DNA from: Lachnospira sp.
GTDB taxonomy: Bacteria > Bacillota > Clostridia > Lachnospirales > Lachnospiraceae
Assembly (NCBI GenBank): GCA_017621205.1
Contig: JAGATQ010000032.1
Location: 1 to 64,000 of the forward strand
Direction: 5' to 3'
Length of the DNA stretch: 64,000 bases
In this document: one piece after another, positions 53,401 to 62,571 of the stretch
Position numbering within the stretch: position 1 is the first letter of the stretch
Layout of the letters: every line of letters starts with the position of its first letter
Made by a program: the position numbers and the translations under genes
The notes under the pieces: generated by a model
What the model was told of the DNA's origin: nothing
Databases searched by the model: none
What the model saw: only the letters and a program-made list of their open reading frames with translations

Positions 53401-54048
53401 ATGAGTGAGATGAAAGAAAAAATGCATACTGGTGAACTTTATCTTCCGGGAGATGAAGAGATTATGAAGGAACAGGTTGTTTATCAGGATAAGCTATGTG
53501 AGTATAATATGACAAAGCCATCCGAATCAGAAAAAAGAATGGCGATGTTAAAGGATATGCTTGGCGAATGTGGTGAGGGTGTATATATTGAAGCGCCATT
53601 TTATTCAAATTTTGGGGGACATCACTGTCATTTTGGAAACATGGTCTATGCCAATTACCATCTGACCTGTGTGGACGATACGCACATCTATGTTGGTGAT
53701 TATACCATGTTTGGACCCAATGTGACCATTGCCACTGCCGGACACCCGATTTTACCAGAGCTTCGTGAACAGGTGTATCAATACAATATGCCAGTTCACA
53801 TTGGCAGAAACTGTTGGATTGGTGCGGGTGCTATAATTATGCCGGGAGTTACGATTGGTGATAATACTGTAATTGGTGCAGGAAGTGTCGTGACAAAAGA
53901 TATTCCTGCAGATGTTGTTGCAGTTGGAAATCCTTGCAGGGTTATGCGTGAAATCAGTGAGCATGATAGAGAATATTACTACAAGGATAAAAAGATTAAC
54001 ATAGAGACTGTCACAAGGGAGGCTCACAATGGATATAACAAAGTTTGA
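53401..54048 (+). CDS. Maltose/galactoside O-acetyltransferase-like protein
   Basis: A 215-residue left-handed beta-helix acyltransferase. KMHTGELYLPGDEEIM at the start and the hexapeptide repeats around HIGRNCWIGAGAIIMPGVTIG fit the Maa/LacA group, as does GAGSVVTKDIPADVVAVGNPCRVMR; H in the TAGHP segment is the catalytic His. It probably acetylates a sugar from acetyl-CoA. GGAGGAGAG precedes ATG 53401. The 25-residue tail after the last repeat is not conserved. Confidence 0.88.
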   Translation: MSEMKEKMHTGELYLPGDEEIMKEQVVYQDKLCEYNMTKPSESEKRMAMLKDMLGECGEGVYIEAPFYSNFGGHHCHFGNMVYANYHLTCVDDTHIYVGDYTMFGPNVTIATAGHPILPELREQVYQYNMPVHIGRNCWIGAGAIIMPGVTIGDNTVIGAGSVVTKDIPADVVAVGNPCRVMREISEHDREYYYKDKKINIETVTREAHNGYNKV

Positions 54049-54089
54049 ACTATTTAGTCAAAAGTGTTTGAAGGAATTATATGCCTTCC

Positions 54090-54893
54090 TCAGGCACCCG
54101 TACTTCCATAACGCTTCAATCCGATATTCCAGAAATGATATGCTATCACTGCCATGGCGAAAGCAACAATAGGTGCAATAAAGGGAAGCCAAAAAGGCTG
54201 TAAATTTTTACCAAGAAGATTGGCTACAGGGTAATATCCGGTAAGGGCATAGGGGATGATAAAGGTCAGTAATAACTGCATTCCTTTGGAATAAATTTGT
54301 ATTGGATAATCACAAAAGTTTTTGAGTCCATAATTGTTATCGGTTAGTAAAGAAACGATTTCCTCGCTTTTCACTGTCCAAAAACTGATGGTGCCAGTAA
54401 TGACCGTAATTGCAGAAAAAATAACAAAGGCGGAAAGCAAGCTGATACAATAATAACTAATCTTTCTTACAGTCCATTCGATTGATAATTTTTGCAGGCT
54501 GTATATCCAAAAAAATACGGAAAAGAAAAGACGGGGTAAAAAAGTGTATTGAAACTGCTGCAAAACTAAATATGTGAATGGACTGATGGGGCGTGTCAAA
54601 TATAAGTCGAATTTCCCGCTGCGAACCAGCTCCCCGATATCCCGCATTGGACTCCAAAAGAAGAAGCAGCTGAAAGAATAGGCTAGCCAGCTTGTTGTAA
54701 ACATAAAAAGAACCTCGTATTTATTCCACCCTGCAATGGTGTTGAAATTATAAAATATGACATAGAAGCCGGTAAAATAGACTCCGATTAGAATGGTATT
54801 GGCTAGTAGCTCAAGCAGGAGTGAGAGATGGTATTCTAATTTGCCTTTCATATAAATTATGATAAAACGAAGATATAGTTTAATGTAATTCAT
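54090..54893 (-). CDS. ABC-2 type transporter permease (DUF990-like)
   Basis: A 267-residue membrane protein with about six hydrophobic segments. The cytosolic loop SPMRDIGELVRSGKFDLYLTRPISPF is the ABC-2/DUF990 signature. It is the second of two permeases and lies 3 bases after the first, both downstream of the ATPase on the minus strand. The three probably form an exporter with two unlike permeases. Substrate unknown. Confidence 0.83.
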   Translation of the reverse strand: MNYIKLYLRFIIIYMKGKLEYHLSLLLELLANTILIGVYFTGFYVIFYNFNTIAGWNKYEVLFMFTTSWLAYSFSCFFFWSPMRDIGELVRSGKFDLYLTRPISPFTYLVLQQFQYTFLPRLFFSVFFWIYSLQKLSIEWTVRKISYYCISLLSAFVIFSAITVITGTISFWTVKSEEIVSLLTDNNYGLKNFCDYPIQIYSKGMQLLLTFIIPYALTGYYPVANLLGKNLQPFWLPFIAPIVAFAMAVIAYHFWNIGLKRYGSTGA

Positions 54894-54896
54894 GAT

Positions 54897-55688
54897 TCAG
54901 CCTCCTTGTACGATTAATTTTCTTTTTCCAATCGTCCAGACAATTTCTGTTATACAATACAAAAGTATCATCCACATAAATTGAGTGATAATTGCTTCCC
55001 GGATGGCACTTGCCTTCATCTGGCTTGTCATAATTGTCACGGGAATTGCATAGATTGCACGAAACGGAAGGAATAGATTTATTTTATATAATAAATCGGG
55101 AAACATTGTTACCGGAATCCACGCTCCAGATAACAGCTTATATATTGCACCTAGAAGCATATTTAGGGGCCATGTTACAATCAGCCAAAATGCTAGTAAT
55201 CCAATAATGAGGGAATATAAGAATTGAATACAATATGCCAATAGGATGGAAAGTACACCATGTAAGATTTGTGTATGACATAGTATCGGCTGCTGCATAA
55301 TCATAACTGTAATCACACATAATGGAATGCAATAGAATACAATTTTTATCACACTGTCTCCCAAATGTCTTGAAAAAACCATTTTTAAAAAATCTATCGG
55401 TCGAATCAATTCCATCGCAATATTTCCGGTTGAAATCTGGGCATTTAACCATTCAATTGTATTGCATTCTATCAGTGCGGAAATTATAGTGGCAATGACA
55501 ATATAGTTTAAGGTATCTTTCTGATTTACTACCGGGTTTATTTGGCTGTTCGATGAAAACAGGGCATTCCAAATAGAAAATTGTAAATATAAGTATAGTA
55601 TTTTAGAAAAAAATTTAGCCCACATGGCACTAGGATATACCAGGTGTTCCTTCATACCAATAATAATATAATCCACATATTTCTTCAT
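54897..55688 (-). CDS. ABC-2 type transporter permease
   Basis: A 263-residue permease with about six hydrophobic segments, paired with the next one. IEWLNAQISTGNIAMELIRPIDF is the matching loop of the ABC-2/DUF990 group. It overlaps the ATPase gene by 4 bases at its start, so the two are coupled. The two permeases share architecture but are clearly diverged. Confidence 0.83.
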   Translation of the reverse strand: MKKYVDYIIIGMKEHLVYPSAMWAKFFSKILYLYLQFSIWNALFSSNSQINPVVNQKDTLNYIVIATIISALIECNTIEWLNAQISTGNIAMELIRPIDFLKMVFSRHLGDSVIKIVFYCIPLCVITVMIMQQPILCHTQILHGVLSILLAYCIQFLYSLIIGLLAFWLIVTWPLNMLLGAIYKLLSGAWIPVTMFPDLLYKINLFLPFRAIYAIPVTIMTSQMKASAIREAIITQFMWMILLYCITEIVWTIGKRKLIVQGG

Positions 55689-56518
55689 AAAAAATCACCC
55701 TCATATATATTTTTGATTATCGTTTCAAGTGTGTTCTCCATTGCAGCATTTTGATAGACTTCTTTTTGATGGGAAAGATAGTATTCACCCTTTAATTCTT
55801 CCAATGTACCATTATATAAAAGCGTTCCTTTATCAATGATTATCATTTTTTTGCATAGTGCTTCAATGTCTGAGATATCATGTGTTGTTAAAATAATGGT
55901 TATTTTTCTCTCTTGGTTTATTTTACGAACAAAATCCCGTATTTTTGCTTTGGCTAGAACATCTATTCCGATGGTTGGTTCATCCAGAAATAAAATTTCA
56001 GGATTGTGCAAAAGTGCTGCCGCTAAATCTGCCTTCATTCTTTGTCCAAGACTTAGAAGCCGGGGAGGTTTGTAAATAAATTCTGGCAAATTTAAAATAT
56101 CTGAAAATAGCTCTATATTTTCCTTATAAGCTTTTTCAGGAATGCGGTACATATCCTTGAATAGCTTAAAGGATTCGATAACTGGAATATCCCAACAAAG
56201 CACGCTTCTCTGTCCAAATACAACACCAATTTTTAACATAATCTGCCTGCGGTGTTTCTTGTAATTCAAACCATTGATAGATATCCTTCCATGGTCAGGT
56301 GTCAGAATTCCCGTCAGCATTTTTATAGTCGTAGATTTACCTGCGCCATTGGCACCGATAAAGCCTACAATATTGCCAGTTGGAATGGAAAAAGAAATAT
56401 TATTTACAGCGGTCATAGAGGAATACTTTTTCGCTCTGAAGTACCAGATGGAATTATCTGTAGTAGAACGCTTTTTTATGTTATATGTTTTTGTCAAATT
56501 TTCGACTTCGATACTCAT
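55685..56518 (-). CDS. ABC transporter ATP-binding protein (ABC-2 type)
   Basis: A 277-residue ATPase energising the two ABC-2 permeases. Walker A GANGAGKST, signature LSLGQRMKAD (SLGQR, variant of LSGGQ), Walker B ILFLDEPTIGID and H-loop TTHD are present; the C-terminal domain has the LKGEYYLSHQKE stretch of the DrrA-like group. Starts at ATG with GGAGCAA upstream on the minus strand. Divergent from the LysR gene, about 110 bases apart. Confidence 0.88.
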   Translation of the reverse strand: MSIEVENLTKTYNIKKRSTTDNSIWYFRAKKYSSMTAVNNISFSIPTGNIVGFIGANGAGKSTTIKMLTGILTPDHGRISINGLNYKKHRRQIMLKIGVVFGQRSVLCWDIPVIESFKLFKDMYRIPEKAYKENIELFSDILNLPEFIYKPPRLLSLGQRMKADLAAALLHNPEILFLDEPTIGIDVLAKAKIRDFVRKINQERKITIILTTHDISDIEALCKKMIIIDKGTLLYNGTLEELKGEYYLSHQKEVYQNAAMENTLETIIKNIYEGDFL

Positions 56519-56588
56519 ATTTGTTGCTCCTTTTTCCTTTTTCTAGTATAATATCATCAGATATATTATCAGTAAAATTGAAATAACC

Positions 56589-56601
56589 GAATAAATTATT
56601 C
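56589..56601. promoter_or_regulatory. Possible LysR operator
   Basis: A palindrome GAATAAATTATTC lies between the divergent ABC and LysR genes, just before the LysR start. LysR proteins often bind such sites near their own start, but the match is by position only. Confidence 0.3.
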
Positions 56602-56626
56602 ATTTTTATAGATGGGTGGTGTTATA

Positions 56627-57511
56627 ATGACAATCATACAACTAGAAACATTTCTGAAGATTACGGAGACCAATAGTTTTACATCTGCTGCGAATTTGCT
56701 GGGATATGCACAATCAACGGTTACTACACAAATTAAACAGCTTGAGGAAGAGCTGCATTGTCTTTTGTTTGAACGATTGGGAAAAACGATTGTTCTCACT
56801 TCGGAAGGTGAACGCTTATTAACATACGCACAAAAAATGTTACAGCTGGAAAGAGAAATATTACTGGAAGTGCCGAAAACCAAGGAGCCTGCTGGCATAT
56901 TGAGATTGGGAGTCTCTGAATCATTATGCTATCATACATTGCCACAGATTCTTTTAGAATATAAAAAGAGATTTCCGAATATGAATATCCAACTCGAATT
57001 CATTACCCATACTACCTTTCCATCTTTGTTAAAAAGTGGAGTTTTGGATATGGTATATACATTGAATCCCTATATAGAATCATCAGAGCTGCTTACGTTA
57101 TATAAGAAACCAGAAACATTGGGATTCTATGCTAATCCGGAATATCCGCTTGCCGACAGAAAGAATATCAAAGAATTGGATTTGGATAATGTTCCACTGT
57201 TACTTACCTCGCAGGAATGTAATTTCAGATCAATGCTGGTTGAAGCATTGATGGCATTCTCCATTGCACCCAAAATTGTTTTAGAAACAAGTAATAAAGA
57301 AATATTAAAGCAATTTGCTATCAATCAGTTAGGGGTAGCTTTTATGCCGGACATGGTGGTGCAGCAAGAAATAAAAAATCATTCCTTGAAAAGGTTAGAT
57401 TGGAACGGAAATAAATTTCCGATATTTTCACAGGTTTTTATTCATAAGGACAGGCATCGAAATGTGGCAATAGATGCATTGGTTGAAATGATATCAGAAG
57501 GCAGTCATTGA
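56627..57511 (+). CDS. LysR family transcriptional regulator
   Basis: A 294-residue regulator. The N-terminal HTH (about 1-60, FLKITETNSFTSAANLLGYAQSTVTTQIKQLE) is typical and a periplasmic-binding-protein-like effector domain follows (about 90-290, GILRLGVSESLCYHTLPQIL). ATG 56627 gives the usual MTIIQLETFL beginning; an upstream ATG at 56612 would add five residues. It is divergent from the ABC-2 genes and is followed by a VOC gene 70 bases later, so either could be a target. Confidence 0.88.
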   Translation: MTIIQLETFLKITETNSFTSAANLLGYAQSTVTTQIKQLEEELHCLLFERLGKTIVLTSEGERLLTYAQKMLQLEREILLEVPKTKEPAGILRLGVSESLCYHTLPQILLEYKKRFPNMNIQLEFITHTTFPSLLKSGVLDMVYTLNPYIESSELLTLYKKPETLGFYANPEYPLADRKNIKELDLDNVPLLLTSQECNFRSMLVEALMAFSIAPKIVLETSNKEILKQFAINQLGVAFMPDMVVQQEIKNHSLKRLDWNGNKFPIFSQVFIHKDRHRNVAIDALVEMISEGSH

Positions 57512-57581
57512 TGGTATTTTGTTCGGTTTGTGTTATAATGTTTTATATCATTTTTTAATTAAAGTTTTGGAGGGGCTAGCT

Positions 57582-57983
57582 ATGAGATTAGATGGATTTG
57601 GTTTATTGGTAAATGATATGGGAACAATGATTCGGTTTTATAGAGATGTGCTTGGATTTGAAATTAAGGAGGATGAAGATACCTCCAATGTATATCTGGT
57701 GAAGGATGATACGCTGTTTTTGCTCTATGGACGAAAGGACTTTGAAGCCATGACAAGCAGAAAGTATGAATATCTAAAGGGCATCAACGGTCATTTTGAA
57801 ATTGCGTTATATGTGGATACCTTTGAAGAGGTGGATGAAGAATACGAAAAGGCAGTCAGTAAAGGAGCGGTTTCAGTATTAGAGCCCACAACAGAGCCTT
57901 GGGGGCAAAGAACATGCTATATAGCTGACCCGGAAGGAAATATGATAGAAATAGGGTCGTTTAACAGACCATTTCGTGGGTAA
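57582..57983 (+). CDS. VOC family protein
   Basis: A 133-residue glyoxalase/bleomycin-resistance-fold protein, complete, with two beta-alpha-beta-beta-beta modules. GFGLLVNDMGTMIRFYRDVLGFE and RTCYIADPEGNMIEIG are typical; the metal ligands E and H are not clearly conserved in all four places. Substrate unknown. GGAGG precedes ATG 57582. Its last 97 bases are nearly repeated at 59396-59492. Confidence 0.85.
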   Translation: MRLDGFGLLVNDMGTMIRFYRDVLGFEIKEDEDTSNVYLVKDDTLFLLYGRKDFEAMTSRKYEYLKGINGHFEIALYVDTFEEVDEEYEKAVSKGAVSVLEPTTEPWGQRTCYIADPEGNMIEIGSFNRPFRG

Positions 57984-58063
57984 ATTCAAGGTGGGGGAAT
58001 TGTTTTAGGGGAGCGGAATATAGCAGAAAAGCATTAACACATCTATTGATGAGGAGCATGATT

Positions 58064-58810
58064 ATGAATAAGATATCTTTTTATACATGTAATGATATTG
58101 AGATTATTACTGGTATAGGAATGCATGAATTTCCGTATCATTCGCACAACAGCTATATGGCAGGGGCTGTCTTAAATGGTTGTGGTGAATTTTGTATTGA
58201 TAATCATTTTTCAATATTAAATAAAAATGATGTATATATAGTACCATCTAATACAGGTATGTCAATGAAACCGAAGAACGATTTTTCTTATATTACAATA
58301 TGTTTCAAAAATAGTCTTGCTGATATGTTGAATAGATATGAAGCAGAACAATATTATTATAGCGATTTGGGAGATGTTCTATTGAAGATGTGTAGTGATT
58401 TTCAAATAAAATTAATTGATGAGATTACTTTTGCCAATACGCTTATAGAATTGCTTGATTTAAAAGTATTAAATACCCCATTGCAACCTAAAAATCCGAC
58501 GGTAATGATGGCGATGCAATATATCAATGAGAATTGTGCGGAAAAATTTGATTTGGATTGTTTGTCTGAGAAGGTTTTTTTATCAAAATATTATTTGGTG
58601 CGGTTGTTTAGAAAGGAATTGGGAATTACACCACATCAGTATTATCAGCAGTGCAAGGTTAGAGAAATAAGAAGGATGGTACCATATTTTTCACAGAAAA
58701 ATATTGCTTATGATTTGAATTTTAGTACGCAAAGTCATATGAATAGTGTTTTTAAAAAATATATGGGAATAACTATGAAAGACTACATATTATCGATTGA
58801 ACACAAGTAA
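58064..58810 (+). CDS. AraC family transcriptional regulator
   Basis: A 248-residue regulator with an N-terminal cupin-like sensor half (MHEFPYHSHNSYMAGAVL, with His pair) and a C-terminal AraC-type DNA-binding domain (about 150-248; FDLDCLSEKVFLSKYYLVRLFRKELGITPHQYYQ). GAGGAGC is upstream of ATG 58064. Together with the downstream PPC gene it lies between the full VOC gene and its partial copy. Confidence 0.87.
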   Translation: MNKISFYTCNDIEIITGIGMHEFPYHSHNSYMAGAVLNGCGEFCIDNHFSILNKNDVYIVPSNTGMSMKPKNDFSYITICFKNSLADMLNRYEAEQYYYSDLGDVLLKMCSDFQIKLIDEITFANTLIELLDLKVLNTPLQPKNPTVMMAMQYINENCAEKFDLDCLSEKVFLSKYYLVRLFRKELGITPHQYYQQCKVREIRRMVPYFSQKNIAYDLNFSTQSHMNSVFKKYMGITMKDYILSIEHK

Positions 58811-58888
58811 AAAGAGCAATAATTTGATATATTATAGTTTCCTCTTATATTATAATTGTTTTAAATATTATTAAAGGAGGAATTGAAA

Positions 58889-59317
58889 ATGAAGGAATAT
58901 ATTTCTAATGAAACTGGAAGAACATTTATATTGCGTATGGAGAGGGGGGATCTTCTCAGAGAAGAAATAGTCGGGTTGTGCCAAAGAAACAATATTAAAA
59001 ATGCAGTTGTATTATCTGGAATAGCAACCTTTGATATTGTAAATATTCAAATGACCAATACTTTTGGATATCCAATTGAGTATGATGTGTATAATTTAAC
59101 GGAACCTTTAGAGTTGGCTTCGCTGGACGGAACAATTATTAACAGTGAGCCTCATATTCATGGCGTGATTGGAAATGGTAATCATACATGGGCAGGGCAT
59201 ATGTTAGATGGTTGTCGTATTTTATATTTGGGGGAGGTTGTAATACAAGAGGTTCTAGGAGTTGATCTCATAAGAAAGCCTGATAAGGATAATGTTTTTC
59301 TTATACATGCAAAATAA
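58889..59317 (+). CDS. PPC domain-containing (DUF296) protein
   Basis: A 142-residue PCC/PPC-type protein, usually a trimer, similar to DUF296 'DNA-binding' proteins; in bacteria the function is not settled. GRTFILRMERGDLLREEI starts it and HIHGVIGNGNHTWAGHM holds the conserved His cluster. AAGGAGG precedes ATG 58889. Follows the AraC gene by 78 bases and may be its target. Confidence 0.82.
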   Translation: MKEYISNETGRTFILRMERGDLLREEIVGLCQRNNIKNAVVLSGIATFDIVNIQMTNTFGYPIEYDVYNLTEPLELASLDGTIINSEPHIHGVIGNGNHTWAGHMLDGCRILYLGEVVIQEVLGVDLIRKPDKDNVFLIHAK

Positions 59318-59395
59318 GACGATAATAGGAATGCATTGGACATATTTATGTTTGGTGCATTTTTGTGTTATAATGGCTTCAGCATTTGAGTCAAT

Positions 59396-59489
59396 AACAG
59401 AGCCTTGGGGGCAAAGAACCTGCTATATAGCTGACCCGGAAGGGAATTTGATAGAAATAGGGTCGTTTAACAGGCCATTTCGTGGGTAA
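59396..59489 (+). pseudogene. 3' fragment of a VOC gene
   Basis: A copy of the last 97 bases of the VOC gene (57890-57986 with 59396-59492, four mismatches), including its stop codon. The rest of the gene is absent here. A short shared sequence TTTGTGTTATAATG occurs before the VOC gene (about 57527-57540) and just before this fragment (about 59362-59375), so a duplicated VOC unit may have lost its middle. Confidence 0.8.
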
Positions 59490-59526
59490 ATTAGTATTTT
59501 TGGCTGCTGAAAGGAGTGTTGAGGAT

Positions 59527-60141
59527 ATGGCTAATGAATATTCTGTAAAGAGCGATAACGAAGAAGATGTGATAGAAATTGACAATAGTGATTATGAAAA
59601 ATATAATGAAGAACTTGTAGAAATTTTTGTAAAGGCTGCTGGCAATGCATTCTTTTCTTTGAAAGAGAACTATAAAGAGCAATTTTATTACTACGCATTT
59701 ATCTTTGATGAGGGAATGCACCCCTATATTTCGGCATGGTCTTATGAAGCACTGGATAAATCAATTAGTGATAACAAAATAACTGATGAAGAAATAAGCT
59801 GGTGGAAATGGGATTACTCTGACTCTCCTTATGTTGTTTATGGATATGATGAGTTCTTTAATGAGGTAAATGAATTACTTAATAAAAGAGCAAGTGAATT
59901 ATCTGATGATGAGCTTTATGATATGGAATGGGATATACGAGTCAATTCGATGGAGGAAGCAATGAAAAGGCTTGACCAATCTGGTTTGTTTGGAATTAAT
60001 GATGACCGGAAAAGAGTGGTTATTAATGTGGAAATAGCACCCCCTGATTGTTCAGAGTACAATAGAGCACTGCGATTAAATCCAGAATCGTCTTTATTAT
60101 CTGAATATTTAGAATGTTGTGAAGAACCAGAGGATAATTAG
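59527..60141 (+). CDS. DUF4303-like protein
   Basis: A 204-residue acidic, Trp/Tyr-rich cytosolic protein that resembles DUF4303. FYYYAFIFDEGMHPYISAWSYEAL is the best family-like block. DUF4303 members often sit in accessory regions and have been discussed as immunity-type proteins; no toxin gene is adjacent. ATG 59527 lies 10 bases after AAGGAG. The promoter may come from the shared TATAAT at about 59370. Confidence 0.65.
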   Translation: MANEYSVKSDNEEDVIEIDNSDYEKYNEELVEIFVKAAGNAFFSLKENYKEQFYYYAFIFDEGMHPYISAWSYEALDKSISDNKITDEEISWWKWDYSDSPYVVYGYDEFFNEVNELLNKRASELSDDELYDMEWDIRVNSMEEAMKRLDQSGLFGINDDRKRVVINVEIAPPDCSEYNRALRLNPESSLLSEYLECCEEPEDN

Positions 60142-60209
60142 TTTTTATGCTGATAAGAGGCAAAGTAAGATTACATAAAAGTCTACTTTGGTGAATGGAG
60201 GTATTATAG

Positions 60210-60590
60210 ATGGAACGAAGCGATGTTATCTTATTAACCGGAATAATTGCAGGATTAATATGGATGGGGGCATGTGTAATAATAGAGGGTAAAAACAGAA
60301 AATATGTAATCATAGCAGGTGCAATGATAGATATTGTATTATTGGTGATTTGTAGGAACTGTGGAATGTTGTTCATAGGTGTGTTGGGGGGACTTTTTTG
60401 CGGCCTGTTTGGTTTCTTCTATAGTGCAAGTAAATATGAGACGGCAGTCCGGGAGATGAAAGGAGTCAAGAACTGGGTGATTGTCTGTATTATTTTTTTT
60501 GTTATGCTATGTATGACCATGTCTATTGCCTATCCGGAGCTTTTTCATATGTGGTTAACAAAAACAGGGAGGGTTTACAATGACAATTAG
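60210..60590 (+). CDS. Small membrane protein
   Basis: A 126-residue protein with three or four hydrophobic segments (about 7-25, 32-50, 52-71 and 88-107). Function unknown. GGAGGT precedes ATG 60210. Its end overlaps the following GNAT gene by 11 bases, so translation is coupled. Confidence 0.7.
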   Translation: MERSDVILLTGIIAGLIWMGACVIIEGKNRKYVIIAGAMIDIVLLVICRNCGMLFIGVLGGLFCGLFGFFYSASKYETAVREMKGVKNWVIVCIIFFVMLCMTMSIAYPELFHMWLTKTGRVYNDN

Positions 60591-61023
60591 ACTAATGAAT
60601 ATTGAGGACTATGAAAATGTATATCATTTATGGATGCATACAAAGGGGATGGGATTGAATACAACAGACGATTCAAGGGAAGGAATCGCCCAATACCTGC
60701 ATCGGAATCCTAATACATGTTTTGTAGCTGAAGACAATGGAGAGCTTGTGGGTGTTATCATGAGTGGACATGATGGACGCAGGGGTTTTATTTATCACAC
60801 GACTGTAAAAGAAGAATGCAGAGGACAGGGAATTGGAAGAAAGCTGGTCGATTCAGCATTAACAGCATTGGAAGCAGAAGGTATACATAAAGTGGCATTA
60901 GTGGTATTTGAGAAAAATGCATTGGGCAATGTGTTCTGGGAAAAGCTTGGTTTTACTGTGAGGGATGATTTAATATATCGGAATAAAAATATACATGAAT
61001 TCCAAAGAATTGATTTAATTTAA
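60580..61023 (+). CDS. GNAT family acetyltransferase
   Basis: A 147-residue GNAT enzyme close to the YpeA/RimI-like type. VKEECRGQGIGRKLVDSALTAL is the acetyl-CoA loop and NVFWEKLGFTVRDDLIY the C-terminal motif B. Substrate unknown. It overlaps the upstream membrane-protein gene by 11 bases; GGGAGG precedes ATG 60580. Confidence 0.87.
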   Translation: MTIRLMNIEDYENVYHLWMHTKGMGLNTTDDSREGIAQYLHRNPNTCFVAEDNGELVGVIMSGHDGRRGFIYHTTVKEECRGQGIGRKLVDSALTALEAEGIHKVALVVFEKNALGNVFWEKLGFTVRDDLIYRNKNIHEFQRIDLI

Positions 61024-61036
61024 AGCGGGGGATGCT

Positions 61037-61081
61037 ATGGAAGTAAAATATTATAGAACAAATTTGGAGGTTAAAAAATGA
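61037..61081 (+). other. Possible 14-codon leader ORF
   Basis: ATG 61037 opens a 14-residue frame (MEVKYYRTNLEVKK) whose stop overlaps the next gene's ATG as ATGA. The GCGGGGGA before it is a possible ribosome site. It could couple translation of the downstream GNAT gene or be a remnant of a lost gene. Confidence 0.3.
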
Positions 61082-61632
61082 AGCGGATTATAAAATCAAT
61101 GGAAAACCAATATCTTCTTCCATCACTTGAATTGGTCGAAGATGTTTTTACAAAATGGGACAGCCCGGAAGAAGGCAAAGTTGTACGGCAATTGGTTGAA
61201 GAAATTCGGGCAAAAAAATATTATATTCCCGAACTGGAAATCCTTATGGTTGATGAGAAAGAGGAAGTGATTGGATATGCGATGTTCTCACGTTTTCATA
61301 TCGAGGGAAGGTATGAGAATGAATTGCTGATACTGACGCCTGTTGCCGTGAAAACAGAACTGCAAAGACAACATATTTCAAAGGATATATTAGAATATGG
61401 TTTTGCTATTGCTAAGAGCATGGGGTTTAAAGCAATTCTTGTTGAGGGTGACCCACACAATTATAACAATCGTGGTTTTCAATCAAGCTATAAATTTGGA
61501 ATAGAGGCAGGCCCCAATATAAAGCTGCCTCATTCAGATTGCCTGATGGTGAAAGAATTAGAAACGGGTGCCTTAGATAGCATGAGTGGTTTCGTTGATT
61601 ATTCTTTTTATGAGGCCCTTCGGGAGGAATAA
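61078..61632 (+). CDS. GNAT family acetyltransferase
   Basis: A 184-residue GNAT protein of the type seen in many Firmicutes (predicted N-acetyltransferase YhbS-like). LLILTPVAVKTELQRQHISKDILEYGFAIAKSMGF carries the acetyl-CoA loop in weaker form, and VEGDPHNYNNRGF follows. TTGGAGG precedes ATG 61078. The substrate is unknown. Confidence 0.82.
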   Translation: MKRIIKSMENQYLLPSLELVEDVFTKWDSPEEGKVVRQLVEEIRAKKYYIPELEILMVDEKEEVIGYAMFSRFHIEGRYENELLILTPVAVKTELQRQHISKDILEYGFAIAKSMGFKAILVEGDPHNYNNRGFQSSYKFGIEAGPNIKLPHSDCLMVKELETGALDSMSGFVDYSFYEALREE

Positions 61633-61726
61633 TTTCAATCTATCGTAGTTAAGTAATAATTTTAGTTTGTTGGAGTGATAAATTCCAGTTAAAAATTTTT
61701 AAAATGCACCACATAGGGAGAACTGT

Positions 61727-62437
61727 ATGGATAAAGAAGACTATAGAACATTAACAGAGCAAATCCGGCCACTCCTCTTGAAACGAATGGATTTTAAGGA
61801 CGGGGTTGTGTTGGAAATGAATGAAGAAGCAATGCAACAGGGGCGTGTGCTTGATGTACGTTGGAAAGGGAATATACATTTTGTTTTAGAGATGTACTCC
61901 ATAGATTTCGGATGGTACTTTGCAGAGAGAGATGGGGAGATGGTTTCCTGTATCCATCGTGTGAGCAAATTTGATGAGCGGTTTTATCATGCGGTACAAC
62001 ATTTTCTAGGGGAAATCAATCAAGGTGATTTTGACCATAAGCAGACCGTGAGTGAACAGGTTATTCAAATCATTGAGGAACGACAGTTGACAAGCTGTAT
62101 GAATAACACCAAGTGGAAGGAGTTTCTCCATGTGATGACGGAAGAGCTGTCTGTGAAAGTGCCCTATGCCTTTCGAACACTTTTTGACGTGGACGGAAGA
62201 AACGATGATTTTTTTGATACCTGTTATTGTCAGGAATGCTTTAACGGGTATCATTTTAAATCACTGGAATGGGTAAAAGTAAAGCCTGTTTTCTGTGAGA
62301 GAAAGCATCGTGGAAGGTTGATTGACGATGAGGAAATCTGGTATGATTTGGAAGAAGAATTTGTTGGGAATATGAAGAAATATTCGATTCCGTATGAAGT
62401 GGAGGACGGGATTTATACCATTTATGGGTATCGGTAG
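61727..62437 (+). CDS. DUF6678-like protein
   Basis: A 236-residue cytosolic protein. The C-terminal half (about 125-236) resembles DUF6678: NNTKWKEFLHVMTEELSVKVPYAFRTLFD at its start and KHRGRLIDDEEIWYDLEEE then IYTIYGY at its end. The N-terminal 120 residues form a separate unassigned domain. Function unknown; the family tends to occur in accessory regions. AGGGAGAA precedes ATG 61727. Confidence 0.6.
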   Translation: MDKEDYRTLTEQIRPLLLKRMDFKDGVVLEMNEEAMQQGRVLDVRWKGNIHFVLEMYSIDFGWYFAERDGEMVSCIHRVSKFDERFYHAVQHFLGEINQGDFDHKQTVSEQVIQIIEERQLTSCMNNTKWKEFLHVMTEELSVKVPYAFRTLFDVDGRNDDFFDTCYCQECFNGYHFKSLEWVKVKPVFCERKHRGRLIDDEEIWYDLEEEFVGNMKKYSIPYEVEDGIYTIYGYR

Positions 62438-62571
62438 GAAGGGGTTGGCTGTATAAGGAGTGTTTTTGAATGATAGATTGAGAAGAGAAAAAGCTCGTAT
62501 TCCCCCTTGCACGATTCATAAAGATGTGAGAAGATAAAGTATCTATTATCATGATGAAAGGAGCTATTATT

